Of a DNA stretch of 64,000 bases, positions 16,288 through 26,435 are shown in pieces. How positions within the stretch are numbered: the stretch's first letter is position 1; every line of letters starts with the position of its first letter. Below the pieces are notes generated by a model. It did no database searches. It was not told where the DNA came from and saw nothing but the letters and a program-made list of their open reading frames with translations. Source of the DNA: Leptospira yanagawae serovar Saopaulo str. Sao Paulo = ATCC 700523 (lineage in GTDB: Bacteria; Spirochaetota; Leptospiria; Leptospirales; Leptospiraceae); NCBI RefSeq assembly GCF_000332475.2, contig NZ_AOGX02000015.1, positions 124,001-188,000 on the forward strand, given 5' to 3'. The translations under genes and the position numbers were made by a program.

Positions 16288-16908
16288 TTACATTGTTCCA
16301 AATTGGCGAAAGGTTAAATTGATCCGAGGTTGTTTGACTTTAAGTGCTTTGGGTAAGGAATGAAGCCAATGGTGTTGGATTTCACCTTGCATGAGAAGTA
16401 GGCTTCCTGGTTCTAAAGACAATTCTATCACTGTGTTCTTTTTTTTGTGTTTGAATCGAAAGATTCTTTCTGCACCTAAACTCACAGAGGCAATGCTCGA
16501 GTTTTTTTTAAGAGACGTTTCATCATCACTATGCCATGCCATCCCTTCCGAACCATCATGGTATAAGTTTAATAAACACGAATTATAAATTTCCTTTGTT
16601 TCCTGTTCCACTTCCTCTTTTAAATTCAATAATTCTTTTGACCAAGCTAAGGCAGTTTTCGTAGTCCCAGAATACCGATACGAAAAACCTTTGTCTGCAT
16701 ACCAAGCTACACTCCGTTTGGTCGTGATGTGTTTGCCATAGAGTATGGCTTCATCTTGTTTCCATTCAATCGTATGCAGAAAGGTTTCAAAATAGATCCT
16801 ATTCTTCTCTAAATCTAAAAAATGTGGAAAGTAAGTAAGTCTCCCATCGAAGGGCAAAAGATTTGTTTCCGGAGTTTGATGGAATAATGTCATTGTTTCG
16901 AATTTCAA
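16288..16908 (-). CDS. AlkB-like 2-oxoglutarate/Fe(II) dioxygenase
   Basis: A 206-residue AlkB family protein. The iron ligands are H126-x-D128 (AWHSDDE) and a distal His near residue 183 (WLHSLPK), and the 2-oxoglutarate-binding arginines lie in PRINLTFR. GSLLLMQGEIQHHWLHS is typical of the AlkB homologues that repair alkylated bases (AlkB/ALKBH2-like). It removes 1-methyladenine or 3-methylcytosine lesions by oxidative demethylation. Single gene, no ada or alkA neighbour, so control by the Ada response is not indicated here. Confidence 0.88.
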   Translation of the reverse strand: MKFETMTLFHQTPETNLLPFDGRLTYFPHFLDLEKNRIYFETFLHTIEWKQDEAILYGKHITTKRSVAWYADKGFSYRYSGTTKTALAWSKELLNLKEEVEQETKEIYNSCLLNLYHDGSEGMAWHSDDETSLKKNSSIASVSLGAERIFRFKHKKKNTVIELSLEPGSLLLMQGEIQHHWLHSLPKALKVKQPRINLTFRQFGTM

Positions 16909-17048
16909 GTGATCGAGTTTCCAGATTCAACTCTTTAGACCTTCTAGGAAACCTAGACTACCCATTTCAGAAAACCTAAGAAATTCATCTCTTTTTGTCT
17001 AAAATTTTGGTTGGATTCCCTTCGATCCCAAAGAATCTATACGATAGT

Positions 17049-17285
17049 ATGACCCCTACGCGAACAATACAAGCTTTCGTCGATGCCAAAAAAGAGAACT
17101 CCACACCCTCAGAAGAAGTTTGGAATGCCTTAAAAGGATACCGCCAATGGAACGAACCAGAACTGATTGGACTTCGGAATGCCTCTGGGTTTTATCCAGA
17201 AATTTATTTTGAACCTGGTATGGACGAAACCATTTCAAGACTGCTTGCGAAGTTTAAAGAGAAAGTGGTACCACACAAATTTTAA
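17049..17285 (+). CDS. Small hypothetical protein
   Basis: A protein of 78 residues if started at the ATG at 17049, or 96 from a TTG at 16995. It contains NALKGYRQWNEPELIGLRNASGFYPEIYF. I do not recognise a family. It has no signal peptide and no membrane segment. Its stop overlaps the start of the SUFU-domain gene (TAATG), so the two are probably cotranslated and may work together. Confidence 0.6.
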   Translation: MTPTRTIQAFVDAKKENSTPSEEVWNALKGYRQWNEPELIGLRNASGFYPEIYFEPGMDETISRLLAKFKEKVVPHKF

Positions 17286-18427
17286 TGAATCCCATCACGC
17301 CCAAAGTTTTATACCAAGAAGCAAATCCATATGGCTCCTTCACTGCATTTTTAGAAGATGATGGAAGGACCATTTACTTATATTTACAATCACATAACAA
17401 CCCTGAGTGGCCAATGAAAACACTTTGGGTTCGTAATACTATTGATGCACCTGACTCGAGAACAGATGAGGACTTTGATTTGGGTCTTGCTCCTGTACTC
17501 ACCAAATCGGAAGTTACCGATCCAAAAGCGCAAAGCACCCTCACAGAAGACCAAATTCATTTTATTTGGTCAGAAGAAGGTGATGCCGTTGCGTTGTTTG
17601 TGGAAGAAGAACTGCAAGCTTACCTTCCATCATGGTCTGGCATCAAAGGCATACATGGGTATTCTAAGTTTGCAAAAGAAGAAGCTCCCACTGCATCCCC
17701 ACTCGGTGATCCCGAAAATGGAGTGATAGCAGAACGTGTGAAGGGCAATCGAAAGTTTTGGGAGTCGGTTGCCGAAAAAGACCATTGGAAAAAAGCACAA
17801 TCACTTCGATTGGAATTTTTAGAATCCAAACTTGGCAAACACCAAACCTATTGGTCAGCCGATGGAGGAAAGTATCCTTCCCTCGGGATTGCATCCTTTT
17901 TACCCAAAGAATTTCCAGGGATCAAAATTTTTTCAACGATTGGGATGAGTGTACAAAACCAACCAAGCATTGAACTGTATCATAAAGAATATGAAAACTT
18001 TTCACGAATCGAACTCGTGTTTGCAATCCAGTTATTAAAAGATGCACCTGATAAATCAGAAATATGGATCCAACATGTTTTAGGTGAGATGGTAAAATTC
18101 CCTTGGAACACAGGGATTTGGTTTGGTCACTCTCATACCATCCAAAATCCACGAAAGGACCCTGATCAATTGTATTTGGATTTCAATTGGTTTGTCCTTC
18201 GAAACATCACTGACGAACTCGACCAAGGTTCCACTGAAGGATTACCAAAACTGAACGGTCTTATCACTGAAAATGGGAAACGAGCTAACTTTCTATTTTT
18301 AACACCGATCTCAACAGAGGAACGAATTTGTTTTATGAGAGAAGGTTCACAAAAGTTTTGGGATACATGGAAAAAAGAAGGTTATCGTTTTTTTCATGAT
18401 TCAGAACGGCGAATGTTAGAATTCTAG
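17285..18427 (+). CDS. Suppressor-of-fused (SUFU) domain protein
   Basis: A 380-residue protein in two parts. The N-terminal half (about 1-170) has an acidic unit with TLWVRNTIDAPD and HFIWSEEGDAVALFVEEELQAYLPSW, resembling small immunity-type domains. The C-terminal half carries a SUFU-like domain, with FSRIELVFAIQLLKD, IWIQHVLGEMVKFPWNTGIWFGHSHTI and FLFLTPISTEERICF. Bacterial SUFU proteins are widespread and often act as immunity proteins against polymorphic toxins; no toxin gene is adjacent, so that role is not established. It overlaps the small upstream gene by one base. Confidence 0.65.
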   Translation: MNPITPKVLYQEANPYGSFTAFLEDDGRTIYLYLQSHNNPEWPMKTLWVRNTIDAPDSRTDEDFDLGLAPVLTKSEVTDPKAQSTLTEDQIHFIWSEEGDAVALFVEEELQAYLPSWSGIKGIHGYSKFAKEEAPTASPLGDPENGVIAERVKGNRKFWESVAEKDHWKKAQSLRLEFLESKLGKHQTYWSADGGKYPSLGIASFLPKEFPGIKIFSTIGMSVQNQPSIELYHKEYENFSRIELVFAIQLLKDAPDKSEIWIQHVLGEMVKFPWNTGIWFGHSHTIQNPRKDPDQLYLDFNWFVLRNITDELDQGSTEGLPKLNGLITENGKRANFLFLTPISTEERICFMREGSQKFWDTWKKEGYRFFHDSERRMLEF

Positions 18428-18487
18428 TTCTACTTTTCAAAAAAAATCCGAATCAAACTCTAAATTCTGACCGTTACTCAATATGAT

Positions 18488-19069
18488 ATGGCAGAGACGT
18501 ATACAAAGTACTTCAATTTAGGGTTTGAACCCTTTTCTTTAGAAAGAATCATCGAAGAAAGACAAGATTCCACAGGATTTTTCCTCTCTACCGTATTCCA
18601 GAAGCGGTTTTCGGAAGAAGTGAATCTAAAACGCCATGAAGACCAAAAATTATGGATCCAATCGAAGAATCTTCGCTACGTTGTCCTTGATGGAATCCAA
18701 AAAATTTCAGACGAAAATGGAAGATTAGAACCTACCAACATCCTATACTTACTCGTTTTTTTTGATTTTAACTCCATCACAGAGTATGGATTCGAAGAGG
18801 TGTGCAATGTTCTCATCAAACGATATGATTTGCCTTCGCTGATTTTAAAAATGCCAGAGAATGACCATTTAGAAATTTGGGGAAGAGATCATGCGAGAAA
18901 AAGTTATAAGAACGTGATCCATCCTAACATCGAATCACTCATGAAAGCACTCTTTGATTCCATCAACAAGAAGGATCATTTTCAGTTTATAGGCATTGAA
19001 AGGGCAAATTCAGAGAGAAAATCAGGTTTTCTCATGACAAGAAGGGGTTTTACAAGGGCAATTGCGTAA
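18488..19069 (+). CDS. Hypothetical protein
   Basis: A 193-residue soluble protein with no signal peptide, no membrane helix and no motif that I recognise. It has an alpha/beta character, with LYLLVFFDFNSITEYGFEEVCNVLIKRYDLPSLIL. Codon use is like its neighbours and the frame is long and uninterrupted. The start ATG at 18488 follows an AT-rich gap of 60 bases. Probably Leptospira-specific. Confidence 0.6.
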   Translation: MAETYTKYFNLGFEPFSLERIIEERQDSTGFFLSTVFQKRFSEEVNLKRHEDQKLWIQSKNLRYVVLDGIQKISDENGRLEPTNILYLLVFFDFNSITEYGFEEVCNVLIKRYDLPSLILKMPENDHLEIWGRDHARKSYKNVIHPNIESLMKALFDSINKKDHFQFIGIERANSERKSGFLMTRRGFTRAIA

Positions 19070-19091
19070 TTTTTTCCGAATTGAACCTCTA

Positions 19092-19122
19092 TAAATGAAA
19101 AAACCCGCAGGTTTTGCGGGTT
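19092..19122 (-). terminator. Rho-independent terminator of the Lys/Ala-rich gene
   Basis: On the minus strand AACCCGCA, a six-base loop and TGCGGGTT are followed by TTTTTTCATTTA. The stem (19102-19109 with 19115-19122) is perfect. It lies 47 bases after the stop of the small Lys/Ala gene, which fits a monocistronic transcript. Confidence 0.75.
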
Positions 19123-19168
19123 CACACAATCTTACTTCGATAGTTTCGAAGGAAGAATCGAATCTAAG

Positions 19169-19243
19169 TTATTTCTTAGATTTTTTCTTTGCAGCTTTTT
19201 TCTTAGCAGCTTTTTTCTTAGCGGCTTTCTTTTTAGCAACCAT
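19169..19243 (-). CDS. Short Lys/Ala-repeat basic protein
   Basis: A 24-residue ORF starting MVA and made of KKKAA units repeated about four times, ending KKKSKK. It resembles the C-terminal tail of histone H1-like proteins and would bind nucleic acid or another polyanion non-specifically. Support for expression is strong for so short a gene: AAGGA stands eight bases before the ATG, a TTTACA/TAATTA promoter lies upstream and a good terminator downstream. All codons for Lys and Ala are in frame without a stop. Function is inferred from composition only. Confidence 0.7.
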   Translation of the reverse strand: MVAKKKAAKKKAAKKKAAKKKSKK

Positions 19244-19314
19244 TGTGATCGTCCTTATCTTTTGATTTCAAAACACGGCTGTCCTTGGCAAACAGAGAGT
19301 GAATTGATACGACA

Positions 19315-19344
19315 TAATTAAATCATATCATTTTAAATGTAAAG
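19315..19344 (-). promoter_or_regulatory. Sigma70-type promoter of the Lys/Ala-rich gene
   Basis: On the minus strand TTTACA (19344-19339) and TAATTA (19320-19315) are 18 bases apart. The predicted start of transcription leaves about 64 bases of untranslated leader before the ATG at 19243. Confidence 0.5.
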
Positions 19345-19402
19345 AAATTTTATTTTTTGCATGAATTTTTATTCAAAATAAAAAAACAGACTAATACTCA
19401 TT

Positions 19403-20422
19403 CTACGGAACATTGATAACAATCTTACCGATTGATTGTCCACTTTGCATTGTACGGAGTGCATCATGCATTGAATCGAATGAAAATTCATGTCCAATCG
19501 TTTGTTTTGGTAAAGATAACATCATTAATTCCGAAAAATGTTTTCTCAATTCATCAATTTCATTCCACAACCATATTAAATTGAATCCCAATACTGATTT
19601 ATTGTCTGAAATCATCGATAACGGATCAATTTTTGGTCTTGTAAGGTATGAATAGACAATTGAAAACCAATTTCGGAATGATTGAGAAGGTGTGAAGTTA
19701 GCACTTCCATAGGTAACAAGCCTTCCCATTGGTGCTAATAATTCATAACTGTCGTGAAAATAACGACCACCTAAACATTCTAAAACGATTTTTAATGGCG
19801 CTCCTAATAAAATTTTACGCATCTCTTCTTTAAAATTTGGTGATCGAGTGAGAAAATAATCATAACCAACCTCTTTTAAGATCGAAAACTTACGAGAATC
19901 ACCTACAAGACCGATGGCAATTGCTTTTTTTTTCTGAATGATGTGACCAGCCATGATACCAACACCACCAGCAGCACTATGCACAAGCACATGATCCCCT
20001 GCTTTCACTTGTCCAAGTGGGATGAGTGCATAGTATGCTGTGAGAGCTTGCACTGCAAAGGATGCACCGTCTTGCATGGTCCAATCCTTTGGTAATAGGA
20101 AGATAGTTTTTTCCGAAATGTTGAGATGAGTTGCATACGCACCAAATCTCGTAACACCAAAAACAAGGTCACCAACCTCAAAATCCTTCACATTTGCGCC
20201 TATTTTTACGATTTTCCCTGAAAATTCTAAACCAGGTATGAAACTTCCCTTAGGAGTAGCTGAATACAAACCATAAACAGAAAATACATCTGCAAAATTT
20301 AAACCTATGGCTCCCACTTCGATCGTAACCTCATCGTTCTCTGGAGGACGTAACATTTCTTTTTTTCGGTGTAGTTGGTCGATGGATCCTGGTTTATCGA
20401 TTCGGTAGACTTCTCTTTGCAT
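19403..20422 (-). CDS. Zinc-type alcohol dehydrogenase / quinone oxidoreductase-like protein
   Basis: A 339-residue medium-chain dehydrogenase/reductase. The N-terminal GroES-like part contains GLNFADVFSVYGLY and PGLEFSGKIVKIG; the nucleotide-binding motif is HSAAGGVGIMAG. Catalytic-zinc cysteines are missing, as in the quinone oxidoreductase and VAT-1-like branches that use NADPH. The C-terminal KIVINV is typical of the family. It stands alone, divergent from gcvT. The substrate is not known. Confidence 0.85.
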   Translation of the reverse strand: MQREVYRIDKPGSIDQLHRKKEMLRPPENDEVTIEVGAIGLNFADVFSVYGLYSATPKGSFIPGLEFSGKIVKIGANVKDFEVGDLVFGVTRFGAYATHLNISEKTIFLLPKDWTMQDGASFAVQALTAYYALIPLGQVKAGDHVLVHSAAGGVGIMAGHIIQKKKAIAIGLVGDSRKFSILKEVGYDYFLTRSPNFKEEMRKILLGAPLKIVLECLGGRYFHDSYELLAPMGRLVTYGSANFTPSQSFRNWFSIVYSYLTRPKIDPLSMISDNKSVLGFNLIWLWNEIDELRKHFSELMMLSLPKQTIGHEFSFDSMHDALRTMQSGQSIGKIVINVP

Positions 20423-20499
20423 ATTGAGTTAAAAAAAATTCAATTCCAGTACCATGAAACCATTTTTCTATGGTAGAAGAGTCTACATAAGAGAACACC

Positions 20500-21612
20500 G
20501 TGGAACTAAAACAAACACCCCTACACTCAATTCATAAAGAAATGGGAGCCAAGATGGTTCCTTTTGGCGGATGGGACATGCCTGTCCAGTATACTGGAAT
20601 CATCCAAGAACATTTGGCAACACGATCGAACGCAGGTCTTTTCGATGTATCCCATATGGGTGAAATTTTTGTCACTGGTGATGCCAAAGAAGTTTTGGAA
20701 TTTTTAGAATCAGTCACATGCAACATCATTTCTTCCATGAAAGATGGCCAAGTGCAATACAATGCAGTTGTAAACGAAGTTGGTGGGCTTGTCGATGATA
20801 TCACTGTTTATAAATTTAATGATTCAAAGTATATGATTTGTTCCAATGCATCCAATTATGAAGCAGTGACCAAACATTTACTTAAATTTGTGAAAGGAAA
20901 CGTTACTGTTGTTGATGATAGCAAAAATTGGCACCAAATTGCATTACAAGGTCCAAAAGCCGATGCAATCTTCTCAAAATACTTAGGAAAAGATTTATCA
21001 AATTTATTGTATTACCATTTCACTGAAATGAACTGGAAAGGTGAAAACATCATAGTGTCTCGCACTGGTTATACGGGTGAAGATGGATTTGAAATTTATA
21101 CTTCAAACTCAATTGGTGTCAGTTTATGGAAAGAGTTACTCGAAATCGGAAAGGATTTTGGACTGGTTCCCGTTGGCCTCGGGGCACGCGACACACTTCG
21201 TTTGGAAGCAAAATACCCTCTCTATGGACATGAATTGAATGCAGAATGGACTCCTGTGGAATCGGGAATCAATTTTATTGTGAAGGAAAAACCAAAACCG
21301 TATCTAGGGTATGAACGCATCATTGCGGACAAAAAAAATGGACCAAAACAAAAAATCGTTGGGATCCGCTTGATGGAACCCGGGGTTCTCCGAGAAAATT
21401 TTCCCATTTTTGCAGCAGATGGGAAAGAAATTGGCAAATCAACCTCAGGAACCCACTCTCCCAGCCGGAAAGAATCCCTAGGACTTGCCATCCTTCAGAG
21501 CGAATTCGCAAAAAACCAAACGGAAGTATTTGTGGAGATTCGTGGCCAGAAGAAATTGGCTAAAGTAGAGACTGGTGCCTTCATCCAAGGCAGTGTCCGA
21601 AACAATCGCTAA
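20500..21612 (+). CDS. gcvT: Glycine cleavage system T protein (aminomethyltransferase)
   Basis: A 370-residue GcvT that transfers the methylene group from aminomethyl-lipoyl GcvH to tetrahydrofolate and releases ammonia. Typical blocks are [36 protein letters not shown] and [24 protein letters not shown] start at 20500. First gene of gcvT-gcvH-gcvP; the 77-base gap before it is too short for a tandem glycine riboswitch and none is seen. Confidence 0.97.
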   Translation: MELKQTPLHSIHKEMGAKMVPFGGWDMPVQYTGIIQEHLATRSNAGLFDVSHMGEIFVTGDAKEVLEFLESVTCNIISSMKDGQVQYNAVVNEVGGLVDDITVYKFNDSKYMICSNASNYEAVTKHLLKFVKGNVTVVDDSKNWHQIALQGPKADAIFSKYLGKDLSNLLYYHFTEMNWKGENIIVSRTGYTGEDGFEIYTSNSIGVSLWKELLEIGKDFGLVPVGLGARDTLRLEAKYPLYGHELNAEWTPVESGINFIVKEKPKPYLGYERIIADKKNGPKQKIVGIRLMEPGVLRENFPIFAADGKEIGKSTSGTHSPSRKESLGLAILQSEFAKNQTEVFVEIRGQKKLAKVETGAFIQGSVRNNR

Positions 21613-21635
21613 ACCAAAGATGTAAGGAAAAAACC

Positions 21636-22028
21636 ATGGCAGACACACAAGCAAAAGACGGATATTATTATACCGAAAAACATGAGTGGGTGAAGGTAGA
21701 CGGTGATGTGGCACTCATCGGAATCACTGACTTCGCACAAAATGCATTAGGTGACATTGTCTTCATCGACCTTCCAAAACCAGGAAAACAAATCAAAGCA
21801 AAGGATAGCCTTGGAACCATTGAATCTGTGAAAGCAGCAGAAGACTTGTATTCTCCAATTTCTGGCGAAGTTGTAGAGACCAATGCTTCTCTCGGATCCA
21901 ACCCACAGTCTGTGAATGCAGAACCATTTGATACTTGGATGGTAAAACTAAAAAACATCCAAACTTCTGAGTTAAGTGGATTATTGTCCGCAGCACGATA
22001 CAAAGAATACGTTTCGAAATTAGACTAA
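21636..22028 (+). CDS. gcvH: Glycine cleavage system H protein
   Basis: A 130-residue lipoyl carrier protein. The lipoylated lysine is Lys66 in the motif [12 protein letters not shown], and [12 protein letters not shown] precedes it. GcvH shuttles the aminomethyl group between GcvP, GcvT and the L protein. An AAGGAAAAAACC ribosome site stands before the ATG. It lies 23 bases after gcvT and 10 before gcvP, in one operon. Confidence 0.97.
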   Translation: MADTQAKDGYYYTEKHEWVKVDGDVALIGITDFAQNALGDIVFIDLPKPGKQIKAKDSLGTIESVKAAEDLYSPISGEVVETNASLGSNPQSVNAEPFDTWMVKLKNIQTSELSGLLSAARYKEYVSKLD

Positions 22029-22038
22029 TAGGAGTTAT

Positions 22039-24960
22039 TTGCAAGTGAGTTCCGTTCAATCTACATCACCCATCCATTCCCCATACGAAGAGACACTTGA
22101 ACCAAGTGATACCTTCCTTCGCCGTCATGTTGGTGTGACAGAAACCACAGTTTCTGAAATGCTTGCTACGATTGGGTATAAGGAATTGGACGATCTCATC
22201 AATGATGCAGTACCAGAAAACATTCGGTTGCGGAAGGAACTCAATTTACCAAAACCAATTGGTGAATATGCACTCCAAAAAGAATTAAAAAAAATCGTTT
22301 CTAAAAACAAAATTTATAGATCGTATTTAGGTCTTGGTTACTATTCTTGTATCACTCCACCTGTGATCCAAAGAAACATTCTGGAAAATCCAGGTTGGTA
22401 TACTGCTTACACTCCTTACCAAGCAGAAATTGCACAAGGACGTATGGAAGCACTCATCAACTTCCAAACGATGATTACGGATCTTACGGGAATGGAAATT
22501 GCAAATGCTTCCCTTCTTGATGAAGGAACAGCAGCAGCGGAAGCAATGAATATGTTGTTTTCATTGAAAGATGATGCACAAGGAAAATCATTTTTTGTAT
22601 CCCAATCCGTTCACCCGCAAACCTTAGATGTGATCCGCACACGTGCAATTCCGCTAGGAATTAATATTGTTGTAGGCTCTTTCAAAAAGATGGTTCCTTC
22701 CAATGATTTTTTTGGAGCGATTGTCCAATACCCATCCACTGATGGAACCATTTATGATTTTAGCGAATTCATTGAAAGTCTGCATAAAGTTGGTGCCAAG
22801 ACGGTTGTTGCTGCTGATTTACTTGCACTCACCATTTTAAAATCTCCTGGTGAAATGAATGCAGATGTGGTTGTAGGAACCACACAACGGTTTGGTTTGC
22901 CACTCGGATTTGGTGGACCACATGCTGGTTACTTTGCAACCAAAGAAGAATACAAACGCAATATGCCAGGCCGTCTCATTGGAGTTTCCAAAGATTCACA
23001 AGGGAAACCTGGTTACCGCCTAAGCTTGCAAACACGGGAACAACACATTCGCCGTGACAAAGCAACATCTAACATTTGTACAGCGCAAGTATTACTTGCC
23101 GTATTATCATCAATGTATGCCGTTTACCATGGACCAAAAGGACTCAAACAAATTGCCTCTCGTGTCCACCGAATGACAACCATACTTGCCACAGGACTCG
23201 AAAAGTTAGGATACAAAATCATTTCCAATCCATACTTTGATACCATTCGGGTTGAGTTATCCAAAATATCCTCTGCTGAAATCATCCATTATGCAGAAGA
23301 AAGAGAAATCAATATCAGACAAGTTTCTGGTCACGTGATCAGTATCTCTTTAGATGAAACAACCAACTTAAAAGACATCAAAGATTTATTAGAAGTATTT
23401 AATGAAAACAAGGCACTTCACTTCCCGTTAGAAGATCTAACGACAAAAGAAGAGTGGAAAATTCCAGAACTACTTGAGAGAAAATCGAATTACCTCACTC
23501 ACCCTGTGTTTAATAGTTTTCACACAGAAACAGAGATGTTACGATACATTCGAAGACTGGAAGCAAAAGATTTATCGTTAACCACATCCATGATTGCATT
23601 AGGATCATGCACGATGAAACTCAATGCATCAACTGAGATGTATCCAGTCACATGGCCAGAACTTTCTAATATCCATCCTTTTGTTCCAGAAAACCAAACA
23701 GAAGGATACAGAACACTTTTTAGCCAATTGGAAAAATGGTTATGTGAAATCACTGGATTTGCTGAGGTATCACTCCAACCTAACGCAGGTTCACAAGGTG
23801 AATATGCGGGACTACTCGCCATTCGAAATTACCACCAAAGTCGAAATGATATGCACAGAGACATTTGTCTCATTCCAATTTCTGCTCATGGTACAAACCC
23901 GGCATCTGCCGTGATGGCAGGTTTCAAAGTGGTTCCAGTGAATTGTGATATCAATGGAAATATCGACGTAGATGACTTAAAGAAAAAGGCCATAGAATAC
24001 AAAGACAAGTTAGGTGCCTTAATGGTGACCTATCCTTCCACACATGGTGTCTTTGAAGCATCCATCAAAGAAATTTGCCAAACCATACATGACAACGGTG
24101 GCCAAGTGTATATGGATGGTGCCAATATGAATGCGCAAGTTGGTCTAACACGACCAGGTGATATTGGTGCAGATGTATGCCATTTGAACTTACACAAAAC
24201 ATTTTGTATCCCTCATGGTGGTGGTGGACCAGGTGTTGGTCCCATTGGAGTTGCCGAACACTTAGCTCCATTCCTTCCAGGCCATAGCCTTGTAGAAAAT
24301 GGATCCAACAATAGCCAGTGGGCTGTGTCAGCTGCCCCATGGGGATCTGCATCAATCATTGTGATCTCTTGGGCATACATTGCGATGTTAGGTTTTGAAG
24401 GTCTGCGATATGCAACCAAAATTGCCATCCTCAACGCAAACTACATTGCCAAAAAACTAGAGAGTGCTTTTCCCGTGTTATACAAAGGGAATAAAGGTCT
24501 TGTTGCTCACGAATGTATCCTTGATATGCGTGGATTCAAAAAAACAAGTGGAATCGAAGTAGAAGATATCGCCAAACGACTCATCGACTATGGTTTCCAC
24601 TCACCTACAATGTCATTCCCAGTCCCTGGAACACTCATGGTTGAACCTACGGAGTCCGAATCCAAAGAAGAATTGGATCGTTTCATAGACTCCATGTTAT
24701 CCATAGCAGGTGAAATCAAAGACATTGAATCCGGTGTACTTTCCAAAGAGGATAACCCTCTTAAGAACTCACCCCACACAGCAGACATGGTGATCAGTGA
24801 TGCGTGGAACCATTCGTATCCAAGAGAACGTGCGGCTTACCCTCTCTCTTGGTTACGAACTCGTAAATTCTGGCCTAGTGTGGGTCGTGTCGACAATGTA
24901 TATGGTGACAGAAATCTAGTTTGTTCTTGTATTCCGATGGAAAACTACGTCGTTTCCTAA
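22039..24960 (+). CDS. gcvP: Glycine dehydrogenase (decarboxylating), P protein
   Basis: A full-length single-chain P protein (973 residues) with both halves of the homodimer-like fold, as in E. coli and mitochondria. The pyridoxal-phosphate lysine is near residue 720 in [17 protein letters not shown]. It decarboxylates glycine and loads the aminomethyl group on GcvH. The start is ambiguous: TTG at 22039 lies four bases from AGGAG, whereas GTG at 22045 lies about ten away. The ferredoxin gene follows after 14 bases. Confidence 0.96.
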   Translation: MQVSSVQSTSPIHSPYEETLEPSDTFLRRHVGVTETTVSEMLATIGYKELDDLINDAVPENIRLRKELNLPKPIGEYALQKELKKIVSKNKIYRSYLGLGYYSCITPPVIQRNILENPGWYTAYTPYQAEIAQGRMEALINFQTMITDLTGMEIANASLLDEGTAAAEAMNMLFSLKDDAQGKSFFVSQSVHPQTLDVIRTRAIPLGINIVVGSFKKMVPSNDFFGAIVQYPSTDGTIYDFSEFIESLHKVGAKTVVAADLLALTILKSPGEMNADVVVGTTQRFGLPLGFGGPHAGYFATKEEYKRNMPGRLIGVSKDSQGKPGYRLSLQTREQHIRRDKATSNICTAQVLLAVLSSMYAVYHGPKGLKQIASRVHRMTTILATGLEKLGYKIISNPYFDTIRVELSKISSAEIIHYAEEREINIRQVSGHVISISLDETTNLKDIKDLLEVFNENKALHFPLEDLTTKEEWKIPELLERKSNYLTHPVFNSFHTETEMLRYIRRLEAKDLSLTTSMIALGSCTMKLNASTEMYPVTWPELSNIHPFVPENQTEGYRTLFSQLEKWLCEITGFAEVSLQPNAGSQGEYAGLLAIRNYHQSRNDMHRDICLIPISAHGTNPASAVMAGFKVVPVNCDINGNIDVDDLKKKAIEYKDKLGALMVTYPSTHGVFEASIKEICQTIHDNGGQVYMDGANMNAQVGLTRPGDIGADVCHLNLHKTFCIPHGGGGPGVGPIGVAEHLAPFLPGHSLVENGSNNSQWAVSAAPWGSASIIVISWAYIAMLGFEGLRYATKIAILNANYIAKKLESAFPVLYKGNKGLVAHECILDMRGFKKTSGIEVEDIAKRLIDYGFHSPTMSFPVPGTLMVEPTESESKEELDRFIDSMLSIAGEIKDIESGVLSKEDNPLKNSPHTADMVISDAWNHSYPRERAAYPLSWLRTRKFWPSVGRVDNVYGDRNLVCSCIPMENYVVS

Positions 24961-24974
24961 GGGCAATCTAATTT

Positions 24975-25301
24975 ATGTTTTACGAAAAACATATCTTTGT
25001 TTGTGAAAATCAAAGGGCACCCGGCGAACGGGTGTCTTGCGGGAACCAAGGTTCGATTGAACTTCTTAAACTATTAAAACAAAAAGCGGCTAAAGCAGGA
25101 ATAGAATACAAATTCCGAGTCCAAAAATCTGGTTGTTTGGATCGTTGTGAACTTGGACCCATCCAAGTTTCCTATCCCGAAGGGAAATGGTTTGCAATGA
25201 AAACAGAAGCGGATGTCGATACCATTTTAGAATTCTATCTAAAAACCAACCAACCCGAAAATTACGAACATCTGATTGTTTCAGATGACAAAGGTCTCTA
25301 A
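24975..25301 (+). CDS. Thioredoxin-like [2Fe-2S] ferredoxin
   Basis: A 108-residue ferredoxin of the thioredoxin-like fold. The four cysteine ligands are Cys10, Cys22, Cys54 and Cys58 in HIFVCENQR, VSCGNQGS and KSGCLDRCELGP. Such proteins are electron carriers, and several are linked to hydrogenases or other redox enzymes. It follows gcvP after 14 bases and precedes a terminator, so it is probably the last gene of the gcv operon; a link between glycine cleavage and this ferredoxin is a guess. Confidence 0.88.
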   Translation: MFYEKHIFVCENQRAPGERVSCGNQGSIELLKLLKQKAAKAGIEYKFRVQKSGCLDRCELGPIQVSYPEGKWFAMKTEADVDTILEFYLKTNQPENYEHLIVSDDKGL

Positions 25302-25320
25302 TAACGCGAACAGAATGCAC

Positions 25321-25353
25321 TCCTAATATGAACTTTTGTTAGGAATTTTTTTT
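25321..25353 (+). terminator. Rho-independent terminator after the gcv-ferredoxin operon
   Basis: TCCTAA (25321-25326) pairs with TTAGGA (25339-25344) and is followed by ATTTTTTTT. It lies 20 bases after the ferredoxin stop. Confidence 0.7.
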
Positions 25354-25394
25354 AAGTTTTAGGGAATGGATCGTCAACCAATTGGATTTGTGAT

Positions 25395-25462
25395 AGGTTG
25401 GCGTCAATGGGTGGCGGGTGGATAACCCCACCCATTGTCAGGGCGGGGAGATAATTTCCGCA
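25395..25462. repeat. GC-rich intergenic element with 10-base perfect hairpin
   Basis: CAATGGGTGG (25405-25414) and CCACCCATTG (25428-25437) form a perfect stem with a 13-base loop. GGCGGGGAGATAATTTCCGC follows. The flank resembles the element at 15500-15590 on its other strand. It lies between the gcv terminator and the cytochrome gene. Confidence 0.5.
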
Positions 25463-25520
25463 AAATCCTCAAAAAATCCCACTTGACCAAATCCCCTACT
25501 CCACTCCAATTCCTCCACCT

Positions 25521-26396
25521 ATGAAAAAAATTTCCCGTATCCTCTTTATCTTTTTCGTAACACTATTCCTCCTCCTCACGGTAGTTGTCTCTGCAGTATA
25601 CCTAATCAGTAATCGTCGCATGGGGAAAACATTCACTGTGAGCCAAACCCCAATTCCAAAATTCAATTCAACCCAAGACCTTTTGGAAGGAAAACGCCTT
25701 TACCAATCTCGTGGTTGTGCGGATTGCCATGACGTCGATGGAAGTGGTCGAACATTCATCAATGACCCAGCCATTGGCACACTTTCTGGTGCTAACCTAA
25801 CGGCTGGTATTGGAGGAATACTCCAAGAAAGGAGTGATGAAGAATTGGCGATCGCGATACGCCATGGAGTTGGCAAAAATGGACGTGCCCTCATCTTTAT
25901 GCCATCAACAGATTTCCAAGGGATGACAAATGAAGATGTTGGGAAATTAATCTCCTACCTTCGTTCAACACCTGCTGTGAACAAAGAACAAGGGGAAATC
26001 AAACCAGGCCCATTGGGTAGATTTTTATTTTTAATAGGAGAAATTCCAATTCTTGTATCAGCAGAACAAATTGATCATGATGTGAAACATCTAGAAAATT
26101 TGAAACCAACTGTATCCTTAGAATACGGGAAGTATGTAGCAGCAACCTGCACAGGATGCCATGGGTTGCAATTGATCGGTGGACCCATCCAAGGTGCTCC
26201 TCCAGAATGGCCACCTGCACAAAACATCACGAAGGTGGGACTAAACCATTATTCTGAGAGCAGTTTTATCAAAGCCATCAGAACAGGCAAACGTCCCGAT
26301 GGATCTGAAATGAAGTTCCCTATGCCTTGGCAAAGTTTGGCAAAACTAACGGACACAGAACTCAAAGCACTTTGGATGTACTTACAATCCATTTAA
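25521..26396 (+). CDS. Dihaem cytochrome c, membrane-anchored
   Basis: A 291-residue protein with an N-terminal membrane segment (ILFIFFVTLFLLLTVVVSAVYLIS) and two haem c-binding sites, C66-x2-C69-H70 (CADCH) and C210-x2-C213-H214 (CTGCH). Later methionines such as in FMPSTDFQGM and MKFPMPW can serve as axial ligands. The pair of cytochrome c domains resembles subunits that feed electrons to oxidases or from dehydrogenases in the periplasm. No oxidase or dehydrogenase gene is beside it, so the partner is unknown. Confidence 0.88.
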   Translation: MKKISRILFIFFVTLFLLLTVVVSAVYLISNRRMGKTFTVSQTPIPKFNSTQDLLEGKRLYQSRGCADCHDVDGSGRTFINDPAIGTLSGANLTAGIGGILQERSDEELAIAIRHGVGKNGRALIFMPSTDFQGMTNEDVGKLISYLRSTPAVNKEQGEIKPGPLGRFLFLIGEIPILVSAEQIDHDVKHLENLKPTVSLEYGKYVAATCTGCHGLQLIGGPIQGAPPEWPPAQNITKVGLNHYSESSFIKAIRTGKRPDGSEMKFPMPWQSLAKLTDTELKALWMYLQSI

Positions 26397-26435
26397 AAAA
26401 TGGTTTGTTCCGTGCCCAATCAGGAAACAACGTAT

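Noticed and set aside
20423..20499. Glycine riboswitch before gcvT
   Set aside because: The gap is only 77 bases and shows no glycine-aptamer core; a tandem switch would need more room.
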